Positions 1-8,055 of a stretch of DNA of 29,461 bases are shown here, piece by piece. The notes beneath the pieces were generated by a model. It saw nothing but the letters and a program-made list of their open reading frames with translations, was not told the origin of the DNA and searched no databases. The stretch's first letter is position 1. Every line of letters starts with the position of its first letter. Location of the stretch: contig JBBYJL010000011.1 in NCBI GenBank assembly GCA_043196285.1, positions 1-29,461 of the forward strand. The letters are read 5' to 3'. Position numbers and translations under genes: made by a program. The stretch comes from JAKAFX01 sp043196285 (GTDB lineage: Archaea; Thermoplasmatota; Thermoplasmata; Thermoplasmatales; Thermoplasmataceae).

Positions 1-235
1 TAAAGTGATAGTATAATGAAAATACAGAATGTTCTCCTTTATCCAGATCGTAGGGCATAGTTATCATAAAATATACTCAATAAGATTGACTTTTCGCTAG
101 CTTTCGTCCCCAATCTTATGAAATGGGAGTTTTCGCTCGCGTGGTAACTGGTCAGTTATATGTGCATTAACCTTCGTCAGAACATATGTTTTGAACCGAA
201 AGATCCATATATAATGAATGCATTATATTAATAAC
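1..235. other. Non-coding left edge of the window
   Basis: No convincing coding region is visible on either strand. The one structure I see is an 8-bp inverted repeat, TAAGATTG at 81-88 and CAATCTTA at 111-118, around a 22-base loop. A TATA-like run (CATATATAAT, about 206-215) lies about 25 bases before the small ORF at 236. The stretch may be the remains of an element end or simple spacer; nothing decides this. Confidence 0.4.
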
Positions 236-373
236 ATGATTTATCTGTCAGCAGAAACACCAAGGGATCAGGAAATTATGGAGAAATTCCAGAGAGCATA
301 TGTGAATCTTAAGAAAATAGTGGACAAACTCCAGAAAGAGAACAGGAGGAACAAGATCCGCAAAGGGATCTGA
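236..373 (+). CDS. Small lysine-rich hypothetical protein, 45 aa
   Basis: An ATG-to-TGA reading of 45 codons starts about 25 bases downstream of a good TATA box (CATATATAAT, 206-215), the arrangement expected of a leaderless archaeal gene. The product begins MIYLSAETPRDQEIMEKF and continues as a charged, probably helical segment rich in Lys, Arg, Glu and Gln (KKIVDKLQKENRRNK), possibly a short coiled coil. I recognise no family. A 7-bp hairpin (389-395 with 407-413) follows the stop. It could be a real small protein or the remnant of a longer one; the promoter placement favours a real gene, the lack of a family argues for caution. Confidence 0.35.
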   Translation: MIYLSAETPRDQEIMEKFQRAYVNLKKIVDKLQKENRRNKIRKGI

Positions 374-616
374 AGCATACGCAAAACTCTTCTCTATATT
401 ATAAACAGAGAAGCTTAGAAAGAAGAACTTCATACCATATACTCCGGGAAAGATCGTATTCAAGAAGAGATCTCATCCCGGATAGGATGCACACTCTACT
501 GACCTATTACCTCGTAGTTAAAATTAAATACAATATCCTTATAGGTATATAGTAAAACAGAGCCGTTTCTAGTATCACCAGTCCCAGTAGGGAATGGAAC
601 ATATCTGGGTGAAATA
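374..616. promoter_or_regulatory. Leader/promoter region of the first MFS gene
   Basis: No gene seen. It holds a 7-bp hairpin (389-395 with 407-413) just after the 45-codon ORF, TATA-like CTTATAGGTATATAG (about 538-552), and the ribosome site GGTGA at 609-613 for the TTG at 617. Confidence 0.4.
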
Positions 617-1957
617 TTGGGCTTTTTCAGCAAACTGGACAATTCAAAAATAACGACGGCTTATCTTGCAATAATGCTACTTGCGTCTATGGGACTTTTT
701 ATCGACGGATTTGATCTTAATGAAATATCGACCGTGAACGAGCTCATTCTGAAAAATCTCTTCGCCGAAACGCAGCTGGAGTATTTGCTTATAAACGTCT
801 CCTCCTTCATTGGTATGGGAATAGGAGCTCTTGTCCTTGGTCTTGTTTCAGATAGATACGGACGCAATCTTGTGTTTGCACTGGACCTTTTATTCTTCGC
901 TGTATTTGGAATTCTGGCCGGGCTTGCGACCAACTGGTACGAACTGTTTGCTTTCAGATTCCTTCTTGGTATTGGCATTGGCGGGGATTACCCCGTGAGT
1001 TCAACCATCCTTTCTGAATTTTCTCCAAGAATGAAGAGGGGAAAGGTATTGATGCTCATGGTGGGCTTTTACTGGATAGGCATCCTTGTTTCAAATGGCA
1101 TATCTTATGCCCTCATATATTCACTGGGACTTCTATACTGGAGATATCTTTTTATCATCAGTGGCCTTATTGCAGTCCCAATCATAGCCCTCAGATTCAG
1201 GATACCAGAGAGTCCCCGTTGGCTAAGGGCACACGGAAGACCTGAGGAAGCATTGGCAAACATTGAGAAGATCGCGGGTGCCCAGAGTCCAGATCCTGAG
1301 CCGTCAGAAATAGCTGTAGGGCCTTCAAAAAGACCTGCTCTTTTCTTCTCCATATTCTTTGTCCTGTCAGCTTGGTTCCTGTTTGATCTTGCATCATATC
1401 CTGTTGGCTTCTATTTTCCTAATGCAGTATTTGTTCTCCTAGGTTTTTCGGGCAGGTATCCGCTTACTGTCGCATTAATGAAGATTTCTGTATTCGGTGC
1501 GCTTATCTCCGTCGGTGCAATTATAGGATACATAATCGCAATACTCATAATTGACAGGATCGGAAGACGTCCTTTGACTATTACCGGTTTTCTTGCTATG
1601 ACCGTACTGCTACTTGTCTTCACTGTTTTTAGGCTTACCGGTACACCTGTTGTGATATTTTATTTCCTTTTCGTCATGATGGAACAGTGGATAGGGGCAG
1701 TCACTCTTTTCTACCCTACAGAGATATTCAGGACAGATATCAGATCAACTATGCAGGGTATCGCCACCATGGTTTCCAGGATAGGTGCTATCGCTGGGAT
1801 ATTCCTGTTCCCGCTGTTCCAGACATATCAGGCCTTCTTTGTGGCTTTCCTGGCCTGTCTTGCCGGTCTCATCATTTCAGTTGCGCTCGCTCCAGAAACT
1901 GTTGGCAAGACCATCGAGGCGGCGTCTGGTGAAAATGTTTCAGAGAACGCAGGATAA
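617..1957 (+). CDS. MFS transporter, sugar/metabolite porter type, 446 aa
   Basis: A 12-helix major facilitator superfamily permease of normal length. The loop between helices 2 and 3 carries the family signature as GLVSDRYGRN, the equivalent C-terminal loop reads IIDRIGRRPL, and the central loop after helix 6 has PESPRWLRAHGRPEEA, a hallmark of the sugar porter and related substrate:proton symporter subfamilies. It should import a small organic solute across the cell membrane, probably driven by the steep proton gradient of an acidophile; the substrate cannot be read from sequence. The start is a TTG at 617 preceded at five bases by GGTGA (609-613), complementary to the archaeal 16S 3' end. 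TATA-like sequence near 540-552 would give a leader of about 45 bases. The aquaporin-family gene follows on the same strand after a promoter-containing gap. Confidence 0.85.
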   Translation: MGFFSKLDNSKITTAYLAIMLLASMGLFIDGFDLNEISTVNELILKNLFAETQLEYLLINVSSFIGMGIGALVLGLVSDRYGRNLVFALDLLFFAVFGILAGLATNWYELFAFRFLLGIGIGGDYPVSSTILSEFSPRMKRGKVLMLMVGFYWIGILVSNGISYALIYSLGLLYWRYLFIISGLIAVPIIALRFRIPESPRWLRAHGRPEEALANIEKIAGAQSPDPEPSEIAVGPSKRPALFFSIFFVLSAWFLFDLASYPVGFYFPNAVFVLLGFSGRYPLTVALMKISVFGALISVGAIIGYIIAILIIDRIGRRPLTITGFLAMTVLLLVFTVFRLTGTPVVIFYFLFVMMEQWIGAVTLFYPTEIFRTDIRSTMQGIATMVSRIGAIAGIFLFPLFQTYQAFFVAFLACLAGLIISVALAPETVGKTIEAASGENVSENAG

Positions 1958-2116
1958 ATTCCGTAAAATCTGCTTCACCCGGATTTCCGGTACCCACACT
2001 ATTTATATTAATGTTCCCCCTGTATAAATTATCTTTTCGAAGTTAATACCAGATGGATAAAAGGAAGATCTCTGATGGGGGTTGGCTAGCTATGGAGTAT
2101 TCTAAGCCAGAAATTA

Positions 2117-2812
2117 GTGGCTGAAATGGCGGGCACATACCTTCTCGTCATGGGAGGGCCGGGAAGTGCAATAGTCGCTGTCGGTGTTTTTGGGATACCA
2201 TGGGGTCCAATGACACTTTTCTTCAACGCCATAGGATTTGCCATTGCTATAATTGTAGGAATATACGCCCTTGTTCACATTTCCGAGGGGCACTTCAACT
2301 ATGCAATAACTTTCGGCTTGCTCGTTTCCGGAAAAATGCCAAAAAGAGATGCTCTATCCTACGTTATTGCACAGTTTGTAGGAGCTCTGCTGGCTTCACT
2401 TACTGCTCTCCTGTTTTTCGGATACTCTGTGGGGAACGTTGTTCATTTCAGTGCAAGTTATCCGGGCCCGAGGGGTCCGGTAGTAGCATTCTTTGCCGAA
2501 CTAATAATGACGTCCTTCCTGCTGTGGATAGTGCAGGGAGTTGTCAACTATGCAAAGCTTGGGCAGGGATTCGCCGGGATCACCATAGGTTTCTACATCA
2601 TGTTTGAAGTTATGATAATCGGCACAGTCAGAGGAGGATCGGTCAATCCTGCGAGATCTTTCGGACCTGCTGTGATATCAAGCATACTTTTCAAGCCTGC
2701 ATTCAGCCAGTGGATTTATTTCACTGCACCATTCATCGGTGGGGTCCTTGGAGCTATAACATTTGTATGGTTATTCAGACCAAAAACTGTGGGGTTGAGC
2801 CTATTCAATTAA
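2117..2812 (+). CDS. Aquaporin/MIP-family channel with altered first NPA motif and disturbed N-terminus
   Basis: Six hydrophobic helices and the MIP hallmark SVNPARSFGPA near residue 175 make the family secure. Compared from memory with E. coli AqpZ, the selectivity filter reads Phe (helix 2), Val (in place of His), Gly and Arg, closer to AqpM-type archaeal channels than to a strict water channel. The first NPA loop reads EGHFNYAITFG, so Pro is replaced by Tyr. The GTG start at 2117 gives VAEMAGTYLLV, lacking the residues that usually precede the AE...GT motif. Those residues are present just upstream in the same frame (LSQKLVAEMAGT, from about 2102) but that frame has no ATG, GTG or TTG before the stop at 2087. 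An ATG at 2092 lies in another frame (MEYSKPEISG, then stop). A one-base shift near 2103 would join them. Either a non-standard start, a frameshift or GTG 2117 is used. TATA at about 2022-2030. Confidence 0.8.
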   Translation: MAEMAGTYLLVMGGPGSAIVAVGVFGIPWGPMTLFFNAIGFAIAIIVGIYALVHISEGHFNYAITFGLLVSGKMPKRDALSYVIAQFVGALLASLTALLFFGYSVGNVVHFSASYPGPRGPVVAFFAELIMTSFLLWIVQGVVNYAKLGQGFAGITIGFYIMFEVMIIGTVRGGSVNPARSFGPAVISSILFKPAFSQWIYFTAPFIGGVLGAITFVWLFRPKTVGLSLFN

Positions 2813-2839
2813 AAAATTTTATGATACAGGGAATTGATT

Positions 2840-4834
2840 TTATTTTCCCTGAAATTCAGGTTTGCGCTTCTGAATAAACGCACTGACTCCTTCCTTTATA
2901 TCGTCAGTGGAGAAGAGTACCCCCATGGACAGAGCCTCAATCCATAAGCCTTCATCCATTGATCCGTCATATCCCCTATTCACGGACACCTTTGAGAGAT
3001 ATGCCGATATGGGTGCTGTCTCATCGCAGAATTTGGTTGCAAATTTCAAGGTCTCATCCTCTATTGAGGCCTTGGAAAATACCTTTGACACAAGTCCATA
3101 ATCCGCTGCCTGCTTACCGGTTATTCTTTCAGATGAAAGTATAAGATATTCAGCTCTTGAGATTCCAACCAGCCTGGCCAGTCTCTGGGTACCCGACCAT
3201 CCTGGAAGAATTCCCCGTTGAACTTCCGGAAACCCTAACAGAGCGTCATCTGTAGAAAACCTTATGTCGCAAGAAAGCGAAAGTTCAAACCCCCCTCCAA
3301 GGGCATAGGACTCGATCTGTGCTATGAAAATTTTTGGCGATTCCTGAATCTTCTTGAATATTTTCTGACCCTTACGGGAGAATTCCATGAAGTCTTTTGA
3401 TCCGTTGAAGAACTGGCTCAGTTCAGCTCCTGCCGAGAAAACTCCTCCACTGCCGCGTACGATCACTGCAAGCGTTTCCCTTTCGTCAGCAACCTCGTCA
3501 ACAGCCTTTTCCAGTTCTTGAAGGACCTGCGCGTCTATTAGATTGAGCCTCTGGTTCCTGATTGTTATTATAGAAACTTTGCCCCTCTTCTCGAGCAATA
3601 CCTTGCTTCCTGCAGATCCTGCTATTGAATTGGCAGATGACTGTACCTGGGGTCTTTCCTGCACAGTCTTCTGGAATTCCTTTCTGGAAAACAGTTCTCT
3701 CAGGGTGCCCTCCCTAATAGACTTCGTAGGCGCGAAAACATCTGATCCGAATCTCTCATGGATTTGTTCCAGTTTCTTCCTGATCTCCGCAGATGTCAGC
3801 CCCGAAGCCACTGATATGGGTCCGAAAGGCCTGTTCATTCCCAGCTTCACGCCGGTCTCTATGTCATCAGGAAGTGCGATCTGTTCTTCCACAACCTTAG
3901 AAGCCTCGTTGATTTCTACCGCCAGGACATCAAGCAGTTCAAGTTGGTCTGTAGGAGGGACATCAGGTATTCTGGCCTTTCCATTTTCCCATTCATAGAA
4001 ACCTTTCCCTGTCTTCAGTCCAAGCTCCTTTCTGTTAAATTTTTCCCTAAATGCCTGGCATTTTCCATACTCTGGTGACAGTGCTTCGGCATAGTACTCC
4101 AGGGAATGCACCACGGTATCTATTCCCACATAATCCATCAGTTCATACGGTCCCATAGGAAGACCCTGTGATTTCGCAAACCGATCAACTGCCTCCGGAG
4201 ACGCGATCTTTTTATCCAGTATTATGCAGAAAAGCAGGCTTTCGGGAGCATTGATCCTGTTCACAACAAATCCTGGGGAATCCTTGAACACCCGTATCGC
4301 TGTCTTTCCAATCTTACCCATGAGTGCAAACGCATCATCGAACACCTTTCCAGAGGTGGTTTCGCCCTTTATTACTTCAACCAGCTTAAGCAGTACAGGG
4401 GGGTTGAAGAAATGAAGACCGAGGAACCGTTCAGGATTCTTGACTGATTTTGATAGATCGGTGATCCTGAAATTTGAAGTGTTAGTTGCAATTATTGCGT
4501 CCGGTTTTGAATAACCTGATATTTTTGAAAGTAGGTCTTTCTTGAGGTCCATAATCTCCGGCACAGCTTCTATAATCAGATCTGATCCGGTTACGGATTC
4601 TTCCAGATTGGAAGAATATCTAATGTTAGAAAGAATTGCCGCGCTGTTCTCCTGCTTTATCTTTCCAGATTTCACAAGCCGATCTATGCTGGCTTCAATG
4701 GATTTCTGCGCCTTTTTGAGAGCGTCTTCAAAGGCATCCTCCAGAAACACCTGGTAATTGGAGAGAGCGAATACTTCCGCAATCCCATGGCCCATTTGAC
4801 CTGATCCGACCACTGTTACCTTCTTTATATCCAA
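2840..4834 (-). CDS. 3-hydroxyacyl-CoA dehydrogenase / enoyl-CoA hydratase fusion, 664 aa
   Basis: A bifunctional beta-oxidation enzyme. Residues 1-180 form the NAD-binding half of 3-hydroxyacyl-CoA dehydrogenase (VVGSGQMGHGIAEVF at 8-22; catalytic His141 in LGLHFFNPP). Residues 180-380 carry two copies of the C-terminal dehydrogenase domain. Residues from about 425 to the end are a crotonase domain with oxyanion-hole and catalytic signatures SAGAELSQF, ALGGGFELSLSCDIR and GFPEVQRGILPGWSGTQRL, where both glutamates expected of an enoyl-CoA hydratase are present. It should hydrate trans-2-enoyl-CoA to (S)-3-hydroxyacyl-CoA and oxidise that to 3-ketoacyl-CoA in the cytoplasm. The dehydrogenase-first order is the arrangement of archaeal fusions (Sulfolobales, Archaeoglobus) and the reverse of bacterial FadB. 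It lies 6 bases downstream of the SCP2-like gene and is probably co-transcribed with it. No thiolase or acyl-CoA dehydrogenase is in the window. Confidence 0.93.
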   Translation of the reverse strand: MDIKKVTVVGSGQMGHGIAEVFALSNYQVFLEDAFEDALKKAQKSIEASIDRLVKSGKIKQENSAAILSNIRYSSNLEESVTGSDLIIEAVPEIMDLKKDLLSKISGYSKPDAIIATNTSNFRITDLSKSVKNPERFLGLHFFNPPVLLKLVEVIKGETTSGKVFDDAFALMGKIGKTAIRVFKDSPGFVVNRINAPESLLFCIILDKKIASPEAVDRFAKSQGLPMGPYELMDYVGIDTVVHSLEYYAEALSPEYGKCQAFREKFNRKELGLKTGKGFYEWENGKARIPDVPPTDQLELLDVLAVEINEASKVVEEQIALPDDIETGVKLGMNRPFGPISVASGLTSAEIRKKLEQIHERFGSDVFAPTKSIREGTLRELFSRKEFQKTVQERPQVQSSANSIAGSAGSKVLLEKRGKVSIITIRNQRLNLIDAQVLQELEKAVDEVADERETLAVIVRGSGGVFSAGAELSQFFNGSKDFMEFSRKGQKIFKKIQESPKIFIAQIESYALGGGFELSLSCDIRFSTDDALLGFPEVQRGILPGWSGTQRLARLVGISRAEYLILSSERITGKQAADYGLVSKVFSKASIEDETLKFATKFCDETAPISAYLSKVSVNRGYDGSMDEGLWIEALSMGVLFSTDDIKEGVSAFIQKRKPEFQGK

Positions 4835-4840
4835 CCATTT

Positions 4841-5176
4841 TCACTTCCCAGCTTTCTTGATGATATCCGTCAATTTCTGAGCTGAAAATATATCCCCGGA
4901 AACCTTGATCTGACCTGACATGAAAGCCTTTACTGGATCAAGTTTTCCTGTGAAAAGAGTCTCAAGCGTGGAATCGCTACCTGAAACAAATGCGGTAGGT
5001 TTCTGTATCTCGCCGTCAGAAAGATCGACCCGGCCGCCAGAAATCTTAACATAAAACTTTGAACCCTCGGTTGTACTGAACTGAAAGGATTTCTCCATTC
5101 CCTTCAAATCTACCGCAAGAGCTTGGGAACCTTGCGCTTTCTTTACTATTTCCGATAAAATATCCCTAGCTGTCAT
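4841..5176 (-). CDS. SCP2-like sterol/lipid carrier domain protein, 111 aa
   Basis: A stand-alone SCP2 domain of typical length. The pattern is visible as FQFSTTEGSKFYVKISGGRVDLSDGEIQ, followed by the predicted TAFVSGSDSTLETLFTGKLDPVKAFMSGQIKVSGD core, in which GKLDPVKAFMSGQIKVSG is the most conserved part of the family. Such domains bind acyl chains or acyl-CoAs in a hydrophobic tunnel. Six bases before the HAD/ECH fusion gene, it is the first gene of that operon, so it probably delivers or buffers acyl-CoA substrate; this is inference from context. The ATG at 5174-5176 lies inside a perfect palindrome (5170-5192), and a TATA-like TTTTATC (about 5199-5206 on the minus strand) is about 26 bases upstream, so the message is nearly or fully leaderless. 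Confidence 0.87.
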   Translation of the reverse strand: MTARDILSEIVKKAQGSQALAVDLKGMEKSFQFSTTEGSKFYVKISGGRVDLSDGEIQKPTAFVSGSDSTLETLFTGKLDPVKAFMSGQIKVSGDIFSAQKLTDIIKKAGK

Positions 5177-5192
5177 CCTGTTTGGATGACAG
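5170..5192 (-). promoter_or_regulatory. Perfect 9+5+9 palindrome over the start of the SCP2-HAD/ECH operon
   Basis: CTGTCATCC (5170-5178) and GGATGACAG (5184-5192) are exact reverse complements around TGTTT. The element sits between the TATA-like box and codon 1 and includes the ATG itself, covering the expected transcription start. That is where archaeal repressors usually bind. A dimeric regulator sensing acyl-CoA (TetR/FadR type, known for fatty-acid operons in Sulfolobus) is a plausible partner, but no such gene is in the window. Alternatively it folds as an RNA hairpin hiding the start codon. Confidence 0.55.
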
Positions 5193-5221
5193 TATTCGAT
5201 AAAATTGTTTGCACTAAAAGT

Positions 5222-5881
5222 TTATGCGTGCTTGAATGCTTCCATCACATATTCAGCGAAGTCTTCGTCAGATCTTGCTCCCTGGAACTGAACCGAATCG
5301 TTTATCACTATATGAGGTACAGCTGATACTCCTACTTCTTCTGCTTCGCTGTAGAATTCTCCTGATTCGATCATCTCTCCGCTTATGTTCTTGTTGACAA
5401 GCGCGAATTTGTGCGCAGTGCCCACAGCCTTGGGGCAGTAGGGACATGTTGGTGTTACGTATACCCTTATTTTGAGAGGTTTGTCTACCTTGCTGATCAG
5501 CTCCATAGCCTTGGAGGATATATCTGCCTCACCACTTGAAACGGTTTTAAGGTCCTCAATGAGAGAGCCAAATTCATATCCTGAGGGAATCCCATAGTAC
5601 TTGATTCTTCCATCTTTCTCATTTGCCTTTGCAACAATAGTAGCCGGGAATTTTGTCACTCCGTACTCTTCTGCAAGGTCCTTATCCTTGTCGAAGTCGT
5701 AAACCTTGAGTTTGATCTTGCCATTTATTGCAGAAACTTCTTTGGCCAGATCCACAGTTTCCTTACAATATTTGCATTCCGGACTGTTTGACGAAAATAT
5801 AACAAGATCCACATCGTTCTTCAAGTGCTTGTTGAACTCGTCCATCAGATATTTAACATCTGATTCTCTAATCATTGCCAT
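5222..5881 (-). CDS. Archaeal protein disulfide oxidoreductase, two thioredoxin folds, 219 aa
   Basis: Two tandem thioredoxin/glutaredoxin units, as in the Pyrococcus and Sulfolobus PDO proteins. The first active site is C36-K-Y-C39 (SPECKYCKETVD) with a cis-proline region VTKFPATIV; the second is C146-P-Y-C149 (TPTCPYCPKAV) with VSAVPHIVIN. CPYC is the glutaredoxin-type site usual in the C-terminal unit. There is no signal peptide, so it acts in the cytoplasm, making, breaking or shuffling protein disulfides, probably with a thioredoxin reductase elsewhere. Transcribed divergently from alaX; an A/T-rich TATA region at about 5901-5920 is placed for a leaderless message from the ATG at 5881. 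Confidence 0.93.
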   Translation of the reverse strand: MAMIRESDVKYLMDEFNKHLKNDVDLVIFSSNSPECKYCKETVDLAKEVSAINGKIKLKVYDFDKDKDLAEEYGVTKFPATIVAKANEKDGRIKYYGIPSGYEFGSLIEDLKTVSSGEADISSKAMELISKVDKPLKIRVYVTPTCPYCPKAVGTAHKFALVNKNISGEMIESGEFYSEAEEVGVSAVPHIVINDSVQFQGARSDEDFAEYVMEAFKHA

Positions 5882-6027
5882 GTTAATCCAATCTAAATTT
5901 TATAATTATATTTAAAGTTTGTTACTCATATTTGATTGCAGACATTTAAATTATACCTTATTTAAAGATATCTTAAGAAAGATGCGGTGTGCCCCATTAA
6001 ATTTATAAGAGGAGGGAATACATAGGT
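5882..6027. promoter_or_regulatory. Divergent promoter region, disulfide oxidoreductase / alaX
   Basis: This 146-base spacer serves two divergent genes. For the minus-strand gene, TATA-like TTTAAATATAATTATAAA lies at about 5901-5920, some 25 bases before the ATG. For alaX, TATTTAAAGAT at about 5959-5969 would give a leader near 40 bases, which contains a strong ribosome site GGAGGG at 6011-6016. One gene thus looks leaderless and the other leadered. Confidence 0.5.
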
Positions 6028-6750
6028 ATGACCTTAAAGCTGTACTATGAGGATAGTTACTTGAAAAACTTTACTTCCATTGTCACAGGCGTAGAGGGAA
6101 ACAAAATTTTCCTGGAGAAAACCGCATTTTATCCCGCTGGCGGAGGACAGCCTAATGATACTGGATTCCTTTTCATCGGCGATCACAGGATCGGTGTTAC
6201 GGATGTAGGAAAACTCGGAGATGAGGTATTTCACGTTGTTGACGATCCTTCTTTATTTCATTTGGGAATAGAGGTAAGAGGAGAGATTGACTGGACAAGG
6301 CGCTATTCCCTGATGAGGTATCACACCGCGGTCCATATCATAGATGCAGTGGTGAACAGGATTGTGAAAGTTGACGGTAGCATAACAGGTAGCCAGCTTT
6401 ATCCTGACAGAGCCAGAGTGGATTTCAGACTTGATAATTTCAACGCAGAGAGTGCCCAGAGGTTTGTAGATGAGGCAAATTCAGAAGTCATGAAGGAAAG
6501 AAAGGTCACCGTGAGATACATGACAAGAGAAGAAGCTCTCCAGATACCGAATCTTTCACGCACTGCTCCTGGAAAGGAACTGCTGAAGTCGCTGGACACG
6601 GTCAGGATTGTTGACATTGAAGGACTTGATTTTCAGGCTGATGGTGGAACACATGTATCTAACACAAAAGAGGTCGGAAAAATAATCATAAACGGTATTG
6701 AGAGCAAGGGAAAACATAACAAGAGGCTCAGCTTCCACCTCGAACCTTGA
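6028..6750 (+). CDS. alaX: AlaX-type alanyl-tRNA editing protein, 240 aa
   Basis: A free-standing homologue of the AlaRS editing domain that removes serine or glycine mischarged on tRNA-Ala. Residues 35-47 (YPAGGGQPNDTG) are the glycine-rich N-terminal motif of medium-length AlaX. The first zinc pair is H99-x3-H103 (RYHTAVHIID). The second half of the site, usually CxxxH, reads QADGGTHVSNTKEVG: His209 is kept but the Cys position is Asp205. The length and N-terminal domain point to the AlaX-M class. Start ATG with GGAGGG 11 bases upstream. It is the first gene of a plus-strand group with the MFS permease, 59 bases before it, but there is no functional link between them that I can see. Confidence 0.88.
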   Translation: MTLKLYYEDSYLKNFTSIVTGVEGNKIFLEKTAFYPAGGGQPNDTGFLFIGDHRIGVTDVGKLGDEVFHVVDDPSLFHLGIEVRGEIDWTRRYSLMRYHTAVHIIDAVVNRIVKVDGSITGSQLYPDRARVDFRLDNFNAESAQRFVDEANSEVMKERKVTVRYMTREEALQIPNLSRTAPGKELLKSLDTVRIVDIEGLDFQADGGTHVSNTKEVGKIIINGIESKGKHNKRLSFHLEP

Positions 6751-6809
6751 TATTCCTTTCCCCAATGAATAGGGTGTCAAGGTTTATTCTCAGCTTCAAA
6801 TACCGATAA

Positions 6810-8024
6810 GTGGGTCTGTTTGATTTTGGAAGGACTTTCGGTCTGATGAAGGACCGCATAGTCATGGTTGTAACCACTTCCCAGCTGATGCGGGTGATGG
6901 GAAGATCCATGGTATGGGTGTTCGCACCAATCTATTTCCACAGGTTCTATGGCACATCATTTTTTACCATAGGTCTCCTGTTCTTTCTGGGAACTATTAT
7001 ATCTTTTCCGTTCAGTATTTATGGGGGTAACCTGATCGACAGAGCTGGCAGGAGATTTGTAGGGTTGCTTCTTCCACCGATTTCGGCAGCCCTTTTCCTT
7101 GTATTTTCCCTCTCAGCCTTCCTGAGATTCCCCGACATATATGCATTCGTTGCTTTCCTGGTTATATTTCCACTGGCTGATCTTGAGGGGATCGTTGATC
7201 AGGTCATCATCACAGATGTGGTGAAGGAGTCGGAAAGACTTGATGCATTCTCCCTCAACAGGATTGGGGCAAACGTAGGATTTGCAATAGGTCCGGCTAT
7301 TGCTGGAATACTTGCGGAGTTCAACTATGGATGGGCCTTTATTGTACCTTTTTTCATCAGTGTTTTCGTGTTCGTGATCTATGCCAGGTATATCAGGGAA
7401 ACACGACCTGCAGGCACAGGAACACAGGCTAGATCCAGGGGTTTCTCCTTTCCAAAGAATGACAGAAAATTCTTCATTATCGTCATTCTCCTCTCAATGA
7501 TCTGGTTTATAGCAGGTCAATGGGGAACCACACTCACACTCTTCCTGTCGTCGGGCTACCTGATTAGCGACCAGACCATAGGTTTCCTTTACGCTTTCAA
7601 TGGCATCGTTGTGATTTTCTTCCAGATCCCCGTGAACAACCTTTTGCATAAATGGCATGACTTCAAAAGACTTGCACTCGGTGCTTTCATCTATTCTTTC
7701 GCATTTTTCTTCTATTCCCTAACATCGTACATTCCGCTTCTCTTTGCCAACACATTTTTCCTCACCATTGGAGAAAATGTCCTTTCACCGTCCACTCAGA
7801 CTGTCATAGCAAAAGCTGCACCAGAAGATAAGCGAGGTGAATATTTCGGATCATATTATGCAATCTCTGGTCTTATAGTACCATTGGCCCCGCTCCTGGG
7901 AACATACGGCCTTGGATTCTTGATTCATTCTGGAATTATATTCTGGGGAATTATAGGGCTTTCGGGCATACTGATCGGTTCCATAAGTTATGCTACGCTC
8001 AGGTCGCTCTATGGAAACGAATAA
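6810..8024 (+). CDS. MFS permease, 404 aa
   Basis: A 12-helix major facilitator (MFS_1-like) protein. Helices are evident throughout; the loop after helix 2 reads GGNLIDRAGRRFVG, matching the DRxGRR signature, and the second half has the corresponding PEDKRGEYFGSYYAISGL region, typical of drug/metabolite exporters of the family (the DhaH-like 'R(G/A)' loop). Substrate unknown; export of an inhibitor or metabolite is as likely as uptake. Start is GTG at 6810 (GTG GGT CTG TTT). No ribosome site precedes it, and an A/T-rich TTTATTC at 6783-6789 lies about 25 bases upstream, suggesting a leaderless message. The cobalamin adenosyltransferase follows 31 bases after its stop. Confidence 0.82.
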   Translation: MGLFDFGRTFGLMKDRIVMVVTTSQLMRVMGRSMVWVFAPIYFHRFYGTSFFTIGLLFFLGTIISFPFSIYGGNLIDRAGRRFVGLLLPPISAALFLVFSLSAFLRFPDIYAFVAFLVIFPLADLEGIVDQVIITDVVKESERLDAFSLNRIGANVGFAIGPAIAGILAEFNYGWAFIVPFFISVFVFVIYARYIRETRPAGTGTQARSRGFSFPKNDRKFFIIVILLSMIWFIAGQWGTTLTLFLSSGYLISDQTIGFLYAFNGIVVIFFQIPVNNLLHKWHDFKRLALGAFIYSFAFFFYSLTSYIPLLFANTFFLTIGENVLSPSTQTVIAKAAPEDKRGEYFGSYYAISGLIVPLAPLLGTYGLGFLIHSGIIFWGIIGLSGILIGSISYATLRSLYGNE

Positions 8025-8055
8025 GTGCCTGATCTGTATGTTTGAATGAAAACAG

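Noticed and set aside
248..463. Minus-strand 71-codon frame rich in Phe and Leu
   Set aside because: It is antisense to the lysine-rich 45-codon ORF with its well-placed TATA box; its hydrophobic look is what the complement of A/G-rich coding sequence gives.
3543..3998. 151-codon plus-strand frame in the HAD/ECH gene
   Set aside because: Serine-rich complement of a real coding region with no family features of its own.
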